The notes: generated by a model not told the origin, from the letters alone. 64,000 nucleotides of DNA from CAZUGO01 sp964619935 (GCA_964619935.1 CAZUGO010000066.1:53616-117615), one strand, 5' to 3'. Counted from the stretch's first letter, positions 7,641 through 16,650 are shown. A program made the numbers and translations.

Positions 7641-10202
7641 TTACTCCCGGCATGGACCCCAACTGCCCAGCAGCAGCGCGAGATCGTCGGCGGCGATCGT
7701 GCCGTCCTGGTTGAGATCCTCAACGCAGCCCGGGCACGGGCCCCAATGGCCCAGCAGGCTCGCCAGGTCCGAGGCGTTGATCACGCCATCGTCACAGAAG
7801 CCGGGGGGGCCGCAGTCGATCGGACAGCTCGTCGAATCCTCGCCCGCCTGGCAGAGTCGATCACCACAGCAATAGGCGAAGACCGGCTGGTCGGCGCATT
7901 GGCTGTCGGCAGCGGTGCAGCGGTCATCCGCGCAGCCGACCGGACCCTGGCCGGCGCCGCCGCCGCAGCAGAAGCGCGTGCCGGGCGGCCCGTTCTGCTC
8001 GCCGTTACAATCGGCCGGGCAGTTCAGGCAGTCCTCGCCGTCGGCAATCTCGCAGACGCTGTTGCCACAGGACGCCCCCGGGGCACTGGGGCAGTCGGCG
8101 GCACAATTCACGCAGTTCTCGCCCGCCTGGCACTCACCATCGTTGCAGCTTAGCGGCACACACAACCCCAGGTCGTCGGAGCAGGCCTGGCCTGGGCACG
8201 GTCCGGCCGCCAGCCGGCAAGCACCGCCGGCGTCACAGTACTCGGCGCCGTTGCAGAACACGCCGTCGGCGCAGTCGGCGTCGGACGTGCATGCCAGCTT
8301 CACCAAGGAGAAGGTGTCCGTCACCGCGCCGTCCTGTCGGATGTTGGTCAACGTCAGCACACCCTCCTGGATGTCGATGATGCACGAACCGTTGTCGTTC
8401 TCGGTAAATGCCATCACCGGATGTTCACCGATCTGACTGGTCTCGGTGCCGCCGTGGCCGGCGACCACATAGACCGCGCCCTGGTGTCGCACCTGCCCGG
8501 CAAACTTGACGTACGAGCCGTCGCCGTCCGGGGCCCCGTCGCCGTCGTCGAGAATGTGGCCGCCGGCCGACAGCGTGTCGAACGACGGCGTGGCGAAGTG
8601 CGGGGCGGTGCCGTAACCATAGGCCCCCTTGATCAAGAACGAACGCTCATAGGTATGCGAATGGCCGCTCAACACCAGGTCCACCCCGCCGGCCTCCAGA
8701 ATCGGCACGACGTGCTCGCGCATCTCGGGCATCTGCCCCTTGGAATCGAAGGCGTCGTTGGAATTGTGGCTGCCCAGGCTGTACGGTGGATGATGCCAGT
8801 AGGCGATGATCCAGTCCTGGTTGGCTTGGGCCAGGTCCTGCTCCAGCCAGGTCAACATGGCCGATCCGGGCTGGCGGGAGATGTCGTGCGAGTTCATGCA
8901 GATGAAATGGATGTGGCCGCGGTCGAACGAATAGTAGGCCTCGGTGCCCGAGGCCAATCCACCGGACTCACCGGCGCGCGGCAATTCAAAGGCGTCGTAG
9001 TAGGGGCCGGTCGCGCTCGGGGAGTCGGAAGACACACCTTCATGATTGCCGAAGGTCGGCCAGTACGGCGTGTTGATCAGCACCCCGGGATACATCCCGA
9101 AGAAATTCAAGGTCAACTCGTCGTCGGTGCCGCTCTCGTAGGCCATGTCGCCAAGGTGCAGGAACAAATCCGGCGTGGCGCCGGCAACCCAGTTGACCAT
9201 GGCCTCGCGGACCGCGCCCGGCGTCAACTCGCCATTGCCGGAATCGCCGACCACCCAGATCCGCATCCCCCGGTCGGCCCCGACCGGCGGTGACGTGATA
9301 AAAAAATGGTCCGGATCGGCACCCGCGAGCACGACCTCCTCAAACCCCACCGCATAGTAATAAAGGGTCTCCGGCTCCAGGCCACCGATCTCAACGACAT
9401 GATCGGTCACCCACTCCGGATCGATGAACGACTCCTCCAACAGCGCCGGATCACTCCCGTAGAAAATTGCCGTGGGCACCGGAACGCCGGTTCTCCATTT
9501 GACGGTCATCGCCGTCGGTGCCGCCTGCTGAAGGTAGGGACCTCGCTGCAGGGTGATCGGCGGCGGACCCTCGCCGTACCGAATCTCCAATCGTGGACGC
9601 CCGGGCGCCACCACATGCTCGCTGGAGTAGACGTCGGTGCCGTCCCCGCCACCAAACTGCGGGCGGATGATCCATCCGTGATTGGGCGCGCCGTCGGACC
9701 ACGCCTGGACCGACGCGGTCACCGAAACGGCGATCTCCCCTGGCAGGGTGCCGGCGGCCACGTGCTCCTGAGCCGCAAACTCCAAGCCCTCCTCGCAACC
9801 CGAGCCACAGAAAGTGTTGAAGCTGTCCGAGTCCACCCAGGGCAGCAGCACCCGGTGAACCCGCCCGTGGTCACCCGGATCGAACACGGTCAAGTACAGG
9901 GTGGCCTCCGTGATTTCGGCGCCCGGCGGAACCGCGCCGGGGCCGATGATGTCCTCGAAGCGAATCAGGGTGTACGTGTCGTAGCCGCTGGGATCGCTGT
10001 CATCCCAGCCCAGCGGGTCAACCGCACCGTTGTCGGCGCCCGCACCCGACGGCACCTCTTGCACGAAGGTGTCCACCGCGCCGGCGTATCCCTGCACGCC
10101 CTGGCGGAAGGTCAGCACCTCGGCGTGAACCGTGCCGACCGCGATCCACGACAACAAGCACATCGCCGAGCCAGGCTTGATCAATCCCCGTAACCTGCCC
10201 AT
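7641..10202 (-). CDS. Secreted metallophosphoesterase (purple-acid-phosphatase-like) with Cys-rich and dockerin-like tail
   Basis: 853 residues; AGGAGG sits 5 nt before the ATG. Order of parts: signal peptide (1-27, cut near VHA); a DNRLRE-like beta domain (about 30-215); a fibronectin-III-like domain typical of purple acid phosphatases (QRGPYLQQAAPTAMTVKW, about 218); and a calcineurin-like phosphoesterase core. The core metal-site motifs are GDSGN (~321), GDMAY (~351), GNHE (~386), WHHPP (~468) and GHSHTYERS (~512). After about residue 637 come repeated Cys blocks (CADGVFCNG, CNDGECQAGENC and similar). The end has two EF-hand/dockerin-like repeats (DLNQDGTIAADDLALLLGSW). Probably an extracellular phosphomonoesterase or diesterase; the substrate is unknown. 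It is likely a single-gene unit. Confidence 0.88.
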   Translation of the reverse strand: MGRLRGLIKPGSAMCLLSWIAVGTVHAEVLTFRQGVQGYAGAVDTFVQEVPSGAGADNGAVDPLGWDDSDPSGYDTYTLIRFEDIIGPGAVPPGAEITEATLYLTVFDPGDHGRVHRVLLPWVDSDSFNTFCGSGCEEGLEFAAQEHVAAGTLPGEIAVSVTASVQAWSDGAPNHGWIIRPQFGGGDGTDVYSSEHVVAPGRPRLEIRYGEGPPPITLQRGPYLQQAAPTAMTVKWRTGVPVPTAIFYGSDPALLEESFIDPEWVTDHVVEIGGLEPETLYYYAVGFEEVVLAGADPDHFFITSPPVGADRGMRIWVVGDSGNGELTPGAVREAMVNWVAGATPDLFLHLGDMAYESGTDDELTLNFFGMYPGVLINTPYWPTFGNHEGVSSDSPSATGPYYDAFELPRAGESGGLASGTEAYYSFDRGHIHFICMNSHDISRQPGSAMLTWLEQDLAQANQDWIIAYWHHPPYSLGSHNSNDAFDSKGQMPEMREHVVPILEAGGVDLVLSGHSHTYERSFLIKGAYGYGTAPHFATPSFDTLSAGGHILDDGDGAPDGDGSYVKFAGQVRHQGAVYVVAGHGGTETSQIGEHPVMAFTENDNGSCIIDIQEGVLTLTNIRQDGAVTDTFSLVKLACTSDADCADGVFCNGAEYCDAGGACRLAAGPCPGQACSDDLGLCVPLSCNDGECQAGENCVNCAADCPSAPGASCGNSVCEIADGEDCLNCPADCNGEQNGPPGTRFCCGGGAGQGPVGCADDRCTAADSQCADQPVFAYCCGDRLCQAGEDSTSCPIDCGPPGFCDDGVINASDLASLLGHWGPCPGCVEDLNQDGTIAADDLALLLGSWGPCRE

Positions 10203-10598
10203 GTCTGCCTCCTGAAACGCAACCCGATGATTGCGTCATCGATTGTGGCTCGCAGGAAGTCGCCCCCTGCAAGGGCGCGGATGATCTTCGCGGCAGGAGC
10301 GCGATTGACGCACACCGCAGCACATCCGACATATTATCCTACCGACCCGAGCCTCGTGTGGGAAACTGAACTGTGGCCACATGACCGCGGCGTTTGTTGG
10401 GGTATGTTTCTCTGGGCGATTCACCGCCGTATTTGCTGTAGAATCCTAGCATTTAATTGAACGGTGTCACATCGATCCTGCCGTTTTTTGATGGACGGCT
10501 TTCTAAGGTGGGACCGTTTGCTCGTACTGCTTCGGAAGGAGTCGATCGATAGGTGGTTGGACGCCAACTCGCGGACGAAGAAGAAAGCGTGAGCTGCG
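10203..10598. other. Intergenic region before the decayed defence island
   Basis: About 400 bases without a supported gene. The left part is the upstream region of the minus-strand phosphoesterase, and AT-rich stretches near 10330-10340 and 10440-10460 could hold promoters, though no clean -35/-10 pair was found. At 10560-10591 the plus strand reads a short Lys-rich tail (NSRTKKKA then stop), which looks like the last codons of a lost gene upstream of the helicase remnant. Confidence 0.4.
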
Positions 10599-10881
10599 AT
10601 GGAACTCATCGACAACGTCAACCGGCTGCTTGGTGATGACCTGAAGGCCTCGATGGCTCGCGGGTCGAAGCTGCGAATCGCCGCGTCCTGCGTTTCGATC
10701 TACGCCTTCGAGTCGCTCAAGGAACCGCTCGAAGGGGTCGAGTCTTTCGACTTCATCTTCACCGCCCCGACGTTCGTACCCGACGACGTGACCGATCGCG
10801 GCAAGAAGCGCGACGCGAGTTCCACATCCCCAAGTCCCACCGCGAACGGAGTTTCTACGGCACCGAATTCGAGATACCGCT
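10599..10881 (+). pseudogene. Remnant: N-terminus of a defence-type SNF2/PLD-like helicase
   Basis: The first ~68 codons (MELIDNVNRLLGDDLK, then GSKLRIAASCVSIYAFESL and SFDFIFTAPTF) match from memory the conserved start of large helicases carrying an N-terminal phospholipase-D-like domain, found in restriction/defence loci. The frame then breaks near 10800: the homologous reading (EFHIPKSHRERSFYGTEFEI) continues in another frame to about 10880. All helicase motifs are missing, because the sequence jumps directly into the end of a DUF4391 gene. Non-functional. The identification rests on remembered family sequence and was not checked by search. Confidence 0.6.
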
Positions 10882-10957
10882 CAGGACAACCGCAAGGTGA
10901 AGATCAATGTCCAGATTCGAACGCTCCAGGCCCAGCTCGACGAGCTTACCGGCTGAC
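10882..10957 (+). pseudogene. Remnant: C-terminal end of a DUF4391-like protein
   Basis: The frame reads QDNRKVKINVQIRTLQAQLD, then ELTG and a stop. This is the usual coiled-coil end of DUF4391 proteins, which commonly sit beside this kind of helicase and type III methyltransferase. Only about 25 codons remain, fused by deletion to the helicase remnant. No start codon of its own. Confidence 0.45.
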
Positions 10958-10966
10958 GGCGGAGCG

Positions 10967-11209
10967 ACCACGACGGTCGAGCGGCCGCTCCGATTGAGCT
11001 TCCCAGCCACGCCTGAACGAATCGAATCGCTCCGCGAGGTCAAGCCGCACGTGTCTGACGCCTGGATTGACGAGAACAAGCGGGACGCCAGGGACGGCCA
11101 AATCGGCATCGTCGGCTACGAAATCCCGCTGACGCGACACTCCTGCGAGTACAAGCCGCCCCGCCCGCTGGAGGACATCGTACGCATGCTCGCGGAGGTG
11201 ACGGCGTGA
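10967..11209 (+). pseudogene. Remnant: C-terminus of a type I N6-DNA methylase (HsdM-like)
   Basis: The open frame carries LRLSFPATPERIESL and, near the end, IGIVGYEIPLTRHSCEY with KPPRPLEDI. The GYEIP..RH.Y.Y.PPRPLE pattern is the usual C-terminus of HsdM-type subunits. The SAM-binding and NPPY parts are absent. Its TGA overlaps the GTG start of the next frame (GTGA), a normal operon arrangement preserved from the ancestral locus. Family assignment is from remembered sequence patterns. Confidence 0.45.
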
Positions 11210-11670
11210 CCGACCGAAATTCATCCGATCGCCCCGGCGGAGAAATCGTCCTTTACCAAGTCGAAAACGGTGGTGGCCGCATTCGGGTCTTACTTGAAGG
11301 CGGGACCGCCTGGTTGACGCAGGCGATGATTGCGGAACTGTATCAAACGACCATCCCGAATGTAAACATCCACCTGAAAAACATTTACAACGAACGGGAA
11401 CTGGATCAGTCGGCAACTGTTCTTGATAGTTCGACGGGAGGGCGAGCGGCAGGTATCGCGGACGGTGCTTCATTACAGCCTGGAGGCCATCCTTGCCGTG
11501 GGCTATCGGGTTCAGAGTCCCGCGCGGCACCCAATTCCGGCAGTGGGCCACCGAACGGCTTGGCGAGTATCTGGTCAAGGGCTTCACCCTGGACGACGAG
11601 CGGCTCAAGGGCGGCGGCGGGCTGGTGGATTACTTCCGAGCCTGGGGCTTGTTTATAATAAACCCAGCGT
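11206..11670 (+). pseudogene. Remnant: RhuM-family protein, frameshifted and truncated
   Basis: It starts at GTG 11206. The first ~70 codons (EIVLYQVENGG, then TAWLTQAMIAELYQTT and NVNIHLKNIY) are the RhuM virulence/defence family N-terminus. After about 11420 the homology moves to a second frame (VRREGERQVSRTVLHYSLE), then near 11510 to a third (RGTQFRQWATERLGEYLVKG, ending near GGLVDYFRAW). That is two frameshifts, and the C-terminal half of a normal ~330-residue RhuM is gone. RhuM genes are frequent passengers in type I restriction loci, which fits the HsdM scrap before it. Confidence 0.7.
11654..11659 (+). promoter_or_regulatory. Candidate -10 box upstream of fic
   Basis: A perfect TATAAT lies in an AT-rich island of otherwise GC-rich DNA, about 75 nt before the Fic start. 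No good -35 hexamer is present at 17 bp. It precedes the dyad at 11673-11699, which would fall in the transcription start/early leader region. Confidence 0.35.
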
Positions 11671-11672
11671 TT

Positions 11673-11699
11673 AACATGGGCTCACGATCGGCCCATGTT
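11673..11699. promoter_or_regulatory. Perfect 9-bp inverted repeat, possible operator
   Basis: AACATGGGC and GCCCATGTT form a perfect dyad around a 9-nt centre. No T-run follows, so it is not a classic terminator. It sits just after a TATAAT box and 35 nt before the fic start, a good place for an operator or a 5' UTR hairpin. Function not known. Confidence 0.4.
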
Positions 11700-11734
11700 G
11701 AAACTAGGGTTGAACAAGGCCGCCGATTTCAGCC

Positions 11735-12909
11735 ATGTTGGTGCCAGCCTTGAAGACCGAGAACAAAACGCCGCAGACGAGCGGCCGGGCGGGCCGGTAC
11801 GTTCACCAGCCCGAGGGATGTCCGGCGTTCATCCCGGCTTCCCTGCCGCCTACCCCGCCCGTGCGTATCAACGCCGAAATTCAAACGGCGCTGTCTGACG
11901 CCGATCGCGCGCTCGGTCGCCTCGACGGGTCCATACGGACGCTGCCCAACCCCGACCTGTTTGTTTTCATGTACATCCGCAAGGAGGCCGTTTTCTCCAG
12001 CCAGATCGAGGGAACTCAGAGCTCGCTTGACGACTTGCTCGAAGTCGAGGCGTCCTTGTTTCGGCACAACCGGCCGAAGGATGTGGACGAGGTGGTCAAC
12101 TATGTCGCCGCGATGAACCACGGACTGGTCAGGCTCAAAACGCTGCCGCTTTCCGTCCGCCTGATCCGCGAGATTCACGAAAAGCTGCTCAAGGATGTCC
12201 GCGGGGCCAATCGAAGCCCGGGTGAATTGCGCGGCTCGCAAAACTGGATCGGCCCGCACGGCTGCACCTTGAACGAGGCTCTGTACGTCCCCCCGCCACC
12301 GCACGAGGTCCCCAAGGCGCTCGGCGACCTGGAAGCGTTTCTCCACGCTCGCGATTCAATGCCCGCCCTGGTCCGCGTCGGCCTGGTGCACGCGCAATTC
12401 GAGACCATCCACCCGTTCCTGGACGGCAATGGTCGCGTCGGCCGGCTTCTCATCACCTTCATGCTTTGCGAACGGGACATTCTGACCAGTCCCGTGCTCT
12501 ACCTTTCGCACTATTTCAAGCACCACCGCCAGCGCTACTACGAGCGCCTCCAGGCGGTTCGCGACCGCGACGATTGGGAGTCCTGGCTGGTCTTCTTTCT
12601 GACCGCTGTGGCCAGGGTGTCGAACGAAGCCACCGAGACAGCACGGAAAATCGTCGATCTTCGAGAGCGCCATCGGGACACGATCGCCCAGCGTTTCGGG
12701 CGTGCAGCCGCTGGCGCCCTGCGTGTGCTCGAATCCGCCCGATCATCAGCGTCAACGACATCAAAGACGAAACCGGGACCAGCTACACCGCCGCGAACAA
12801 CCTGACCGAGCGTTTCGTCAACTGCGGCATTCTCCATGAGATCACCGGCCACGCTCGCAACCGGCTGTTCCGCTACTCCGAGTATGTGGACATCTTTGCC
12901 GATCGGTAA
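11735..12909 (+). pseudogene. Fic family AMP-transferase with C-terminal winged helix, one frameshift
   Basis: Fic proteins transfer AMP from ATP to target proteins. The intact first frame (11735-12805) has the inhibitory helix motif FSSQIEGTQSS near residue 88 (class II, N-terminal alpha-inh) and the full catalytic loop HPFLDGNGRVGR near residue 226. The homology then moves frame at about 12730-12740: the C-terminal winged-helix part (ISVNDIKDETGTSYTAANN, RLFRYSEYVDIF) is read in the frame ending at 12909. One small indel therefore separates a complete-looking Fic core from its DNA-binding tail. The first frame could still yield a 356-residue protein with a scrambled C-terminus, so it may not be fully dead. 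It is the best preserved member of the island. Confidence 0.8.
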
Positions 12910-13030
12910 ACGCCAATTACGCTGGAGTCGAAGCGCAACAAGCCGACGAAGAAGAAACCGAAGAATTACGGGCTGACGCCGTAAGGACCACCACGCCAGA
13001 GTGGCAGGATCACACAGGAACACGCTCAAG

Positions 13031-13474
13031 ATGCACACGCCCGATCTTACGCAGGAGAACATCGCCAAGCTGGCCGAGCTGTTCCCGGATTGCGTGACCG
13101 AGTCGCGGGACGACGCCGGGCACGTCAAGCGGGCCGTCGATTTCGACTCGCTTCGCGAGGTGCTGTCCGACCACGTCGTCGAAGGCCCGCAGGAGCGCTA
13201 CCACCTGAACTGGCCCGGTAAGCGGGAAGCCCTGCTTGCAGCGGATGCCCCGATCGCCAAGACGCTGCGACCCTTCCGTGAGAAAAGCGTCGAATTTGAT
13301 ACGACGAAGAACCTCTTCATTGAAGGCGACAACCTCGACGCCCTGAAGCTGCTTCAAGAGACCTACCTGAACAAGCTCAAAGTCCTCTACCTCGATCCTC
13401 CCTACAACACGGGGCGAGAATTTATATACGACGAACCCTGGCGGCCTGCTTCGAGACCGGCATCGACGACGTGA
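13031..13474 (+). pseudogene. Remnant: N-terminus of type III/beta-class adenine methyltransferase (Mod-like)
   Basis: ATG 13031 begins about 135 codons typical of site-specific adenine methyltransferases associated with type III systems: an N-terminal helical part (ENIAKLAELFPDCVTE), NLFIEGDNLDALKLLQETY, and the catalytic motif LYLDPPYNTG near residue 125. The protein then breaks off (FIYDE). The target-recognition part and the FxGxG motif are missing; normal length is 600 or more residues. A Lys-rich tail of another lost gene (KPTKKKPKNYGLTP, stop at 12984) sits between fic and this remnant. Confidence 0.75.
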
Positions 13475-13820
13475 AGATCAACGTTGAGCAGATCTTCAGA
13501 AGTGGGGCATCGAGAGCGCGGCCACGGTCGAGGTCGTCGCTTCGGATCCGGCGCGGATTGGCTGCCTTCAGGCGGTGGACTATTTCCTGTGGGCCGTCCA
13601 GCGCTGTTTCGAGCGGGGCGAGCACCGGTTTCTGGACTTGGTCTGGGAAAAAGTCGGCCTGACCATCGACCGCGACGATACGCGGCAGCACCCGACGGGG
13701 TGGCTCGGCTATCCGCCATACCCTTGCTGTTGGGACAGCGGTTTTCGGTTTGTTTTGCCGTTCCAGCCGGGTGTCCGATTTACAAAAAGAGCCGGAAACA
13801 CCCGTGAAGCTAAAGGTTAA
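13434..13820 (+). pseudogene. Remnant: C-terminal part of a DUF3800-like protein
   Basis: Two frames combine. LAACFETGIDDVKINVEQIF is followed after a 1-nt shift near 13495 by WGIESAATVEVVASDPARIG, CLQAVDYFLWAVQRCFERG and LTIDRDDTRQHPTG. The DYFLWA.QR..ERGE..F pattern is how I remember the end of DUF3800 (RNase H-like, often in mobile/defence loci). It is joined directly to the broken methyltransferase, so a deletion removed both the methyltransferase C-terminus and the DUF3800 N-terminus. The part after about 13710 has no recognisable homology. Confidence 0.5.
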
Positions 13821-14076
13821 AAAACAGGCCTTTCAGACCGCAGCGGTGGACGCGGTCGCGGACTGCTTTGCCGGTCAGCCCGTGGCTGATCCGCTGAGCT
13901 ACCGGCTCGACCCGGGAAGGCGCAGGGACGAAAGCCGGAGCGTCTTGAGCTACCTGGAGTACGCCGCTGGATTCCGCCTTCGGAGTGGCTTTCGGCCAAG
14001 GCCCGTGCCCAACAGCCGCTGCGTGTGGGGCGTGCCGCGACCCGCAGTTGTCTGTCGAGGAATCCCCCATACATAA
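13804..14076 (+). pseudogene. Remnant: N-terminus of type III restriction helicase-nuclease (Res-like)
   Basis: GTG 13804 begins VKLKVKKQAFQTAAVDAVAD, then CFAGQPVADPLSYRLDPGR, the usual start of type III Res subunits. Homology fades by about residue 45, before any helicase motif. The frame stays open to 14076 without recognisable content. With the Mod remnant it shows that a type III restriction-modification system once stood here. Confidence 0.6.
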
Positions 14077-14550
14077 TAATAAGGTATACGGGTCTCTCCG
14101 AAATCATGGCCTAACCCCGCCGGCTGGCCACGTTGGTCCTATTCGGTCCCTCCCGCCCGACAGCCGCCGCCAAGCCAAGCACCCTCGGTCACAACCACAC
14201 AGTCCGTCTGCCAAGTCGACCGGGTCAGTTCGACAGGTCGACCAGGTCAGTTTGCCAGATCGACCAGGTCAGTCTGCCAGATCGACCGGGTCGGGTTGGG
14301 GAATCGCAGTCCCTGCCTTGGTTGTTCTTCGGGGTTGGGGCTAGGGCCCAGTCGCTGCTGATTTCGGGCGTCGGATGGCGATCGCTCTCCGTGTTGCAGC
14401 ACCCGTGGTGTCGACTGGTCGCAGTGAACACCGCATCCGGTCGGGCAGGCCCGGGCTTTGCGCGAGCATGCCCCCTTGGCACGATCGGCCGCAAACCCAA
14501 TTGCCGCGCTTGCACAGGACGACTGCGCCCATTCGCCAAACCAGACGTCG
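14077..14550. other. Gene-free stretch with tandem repeats between defence island and sensor kinase
   Basis: No credible coding sequence. It contains a short AT-rich piece near 14070-14090 and the 22-bp tandem repeats listed separately. The open frames here on both strands are low-complexity products of the repeats or shadows. Confidence 0.5.
14216..14299. repeat. 22-bp tandem repeat, about 3.5 units
   Basis: Units begin at 14216, 14238, 14260 and 14282 (the last is partial). Consensus is TCGACCAGGTCAGTTTGCCAGA, with the palindrome GGTCGACC spanning each junction. Partial copies extend upstream to about 14203. The same 22-bp family occurs in the opposite orientation at the right end of the window (63889-64000). 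There are no spacers, so it is not a CRISPR. It borders decayed mobile or defence DNA at both sites. Confidence 0.8.
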
Positions 14551-16425
14551 ATGGTATATGATCAACCTCCGGCCGATTGCCCGTTTGCCCCGGGCACCAC
14601 GCCGCAACGTGGGACTCGGGCGCTGAGCCTTTACGGCCCGATTGGTAGGCGGTTGCAGAACCCGAGCCCTTCCGTGGAACAGAAGCGAACACCCGCGATC
14701 TCGTTTGGGAATCCGGCGGTCTTGCGCCGCTTCGCCGTGGCCTGCGCCCTGCCGGCGGTGGGCCTGCTGAGCATCGTGGTGGTGCTGTACGTCCAGGACG
14801 CCCGGCACGAGCAGGCGATCCTGCAGGGGGAAGGTGCCCATATTGCCACCCTGGCAAGCGAGTTCTGTGCCCACGAATTGCGGGCAGTGCAATCGGACCT
14901 GCGCTACCTGGCCGAACAGGTGTCGCTGCGGCGCTTTCTGGCCGGAGTCGACGGAGCGCGGGCCGAGCTGGAACAAGAGTACGCCAGCTTTGCCAGGAAC
15001 AAGAAGATCTACGACCAGGTACGGTTTCTGGACACCTCCGGACAGGAGGTCGTTCGCGTCAATTATGGCGACGGCGCGGTCACCGTCGTGCCGCCCGACC
15101 AGCTTCAAGCCAAGGCCACGCGCTACTACTACACGGCGGCCATGGCCCTGGCGGTCGGAGAGGTGTTCGTGTCGCCGTTCGACCTGAACATCGAGCATGG
15201 ACACATCGAACGGCCGATCAAGCCGACGATCCGATTCCTGACGCCGGTGGCAGATGCCGGCGGACAGACGCGCGGGCTGGTGGTGTTGAACTACCTGGGC
15301 GCACACCTGCTTGCAAAGCTCAAGGATATCTGCAGCGGTTTTCGCGGTGAGACCCTGCTGTTGAACGCCGCCGGAGAGTACCTCCAGGGGCCCCGGCCGG
15401 AGGACGACTGGGGCTGGATGCTCGGACACGATCGTGGCTTTCACCGCGACTTTCCGGACGCCTGGGCCCGCCTCCGCGGCAGGTCCAGCGGGCACTTGCA
15501 GATCGACGGATCCCTGTTCGCCCTTGAACGGATCGTGCCGCGCGCCCTGCTGTCGGAGTCGAGCGCCGTCCCGCCGGCGCCGGACGACGACCCTGCCACC
15601 CTGTTGTTGTTGTCGTATCTTGACAAGTCGGTTCTGCAGGCCCGGCCGAAGAACCTGCTCAGGCAGTTGCTGTTGATGTACGGCGTTGCCATGCTGTTGG
15701 TGGTGGTGTTGTCGTTGTACTGGGCCCGCTCGAGCGCCATCCGCGAGCACCAGGAACACCGCCTGGCGCAATCCGAAACGCGCCTGCGCCTGTTGTCCAG
15801 CCGGCTGCTGGCCGCCCAGGAGGAAGAACGGCGCAATCTCTCACGCACGCTGCACGACGAGCTGGGGCAGTTGGTCACGGCCATCAGCCTGGATCTCAAG
15901 TCGGCGGCCCGCGAGCCCTACGGCGGCCAAACCGCCATCCTCTTGCGGCGGGCCATCGACGAGACCAACCAGTTGCTGACCAACCTGCACCAGATCGCCA
16001 CCCGGGTCCGCCCCAGCGTTCTGGATGACCTCGGCCTGCACGATGCCGTGGAGAGTTACCTCTCCGAATACCAGCAGCGGACCGGAATCACCGTGCACTG
16101 CGACATGGCCTTCGATTCGCAGCAGATCCCGCCGGTGGTGGGCGAGAATGCCTACCGGATTCTGCAGGAGGCCCTGACCAACGTGGCGAGTCACGCCGGC
16201 GCGGCCGAGGCGATGGTCGTCATTCGGGTCGGCGCGGACCGCCTGCGGATGGTCATCGAGGACCAGGGGGCCGGGTTTGACCTGCAGGCCGCCGAGGCCG
16301 GTTCGCGACTGGGAATCCTCGGCATGCGCGAGCGAGTGGAGCTGCTCCACGGCGAATTCGACCTGGACACCCGGCCGGGCCGCGGGACGCGCATTGGGGT
16401 GACGTTGCCGTTGGCGTACAATTGA
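14551..16425 (+). CDS. Membrane sensor histidine kinase, NarL/HisKA_3 class
   Basis: The first TM segment lies at about 14725-14790 and the second at about 15660-15720. Between them is an extracytoplasmic sensor region of about 290 residues resembling a double Cache domain (YDQVRFLDTSGQEVVRVNY, NYLGAHLLAKL). After TM2 come a short coiled linker, the HisKA_3 H-box RTLHDELGQLV (His near nt 15856), and the HATPase domain with N-box (ILQEALTNVASHA), G1 (DQGAGFD) and G2 (LGILGMRERV). It should phosphorylate a LuxR-type response regulator, but the adjacent one is destroyed. The start is uncertain: ATG 14551 and GTG 14674 are both possible, neither with a good ribosome site, and conserved sequence begins near 14700. 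Confidence 0.88.
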   Translation: MVYDQPPADCPFAPGTTPQRGTRALSLYGPIGRRLQNPSPSVEQKRTPAISFGNPAVLRRFAVACALPAVGLLSIVVVLYVQDARHEQAILQGEGAHIATLASEFCAHELRAVQSDLRYLAEQVSLRRFLAGVDGARAELEQEYASFARNKKIYDQVRFLDTSGQEVVRVNYGDGAVTVVPPDQLQAKATRYYYTAAMALAVGEVFVSPFDLNIEHGHIERPIKPTIRFLTPVADAGGQTRGLVVLNYLGAHLLAKLKDICSGFRGETLLLNAAGEYLQGPRPEDDWGWMLGHDRGFHRDFPDAWARLRGRSSGHLQIDGSLFALERIVPRALLSESSAVPPAPDDDPATLLLLSYLDKSVLQARPKNLLRQLLLMYGVAMLLVVVLSLYWARSSAIREHQEHRLAQSETRLRLLSSRLLAAQEEERRNLSRTLHDELGQLVTAISLDLKSAAREPYGGQTAILLRRAIDETNQLLTNLHQIATRVRPSVLDDLGLHDAVESYLSEYQQRTGITVHCDMAFDSQQIPPVVGENAYRILQEALTNVASHAGAAEAMVVIRVGADRLRMVIEDQGAGFDLQAAEAGSRLGILGMRERVELLHGEFDLDTRPGRGTRIGVTLPLAYN

Positions 16426-16448
16426 AGCGCCTAGGAAGCGAGGCGTCG

Positions 16449-16589
16449 ATGGCCGCACCGACTCAGACTCCAATCCGGGTGGTCCTGGCCGGCGACCTCG
16501 AGGAACCGGCGGTCCGATCTTGGACCAGGCCAGCAAGCGCTTCGCGCTGCTGCCGGCGGGTTTTAACGATCTGTGGCAAACGGGTGTGA
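16449..16589 (+). pseudogene. Remnant: start of a response regulator
   Basis: The ATG lies 23 nt after the kinase stop and reads MAAPTQTPIRVVLAGDLEE. The IRVVLA.D segment is the first beta strand of a receiver domain of the NarL type. Homology ends at about codon 20 and the frame stops at 16589. It is interrupted by transposase-like sequence on the same strand. The cognate partner of the kinase is therefore lost here. Confidence 0.6.
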
Positions 16590-16650
16590 CCTAGGTGCAG
16601 ATCCTCGGCTACGGCTGGTGGTACATTCATTCTTCAGCATGCCAAAGGTG
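16523..16650 (+). pseudogene. Remnant: integrase-core (rve, IS3-like) transposase scrap
   Basis: In the frame starting at 16523 the sequence reads FALLPAGFNDLWQTGVT, stop, VQILGYGWWY. This resembles the N.LWQTDVTYV.I.GYGWWY segment at the first catalytic Asp of IS3/rve-type transposases; that Asp is changed to Gly (TGVT) and the next codon but one is a stop. Only about 40 codons are left. It directly abuts the truncated response regulator, so it probably marks an old insertion. Confidence 0.5.

Noticed and set aside
14216..14299. CRISPR-like repeat array
   Set aside because: 22-bp units are contiguous with no spacers, and no cas gene is nearby.
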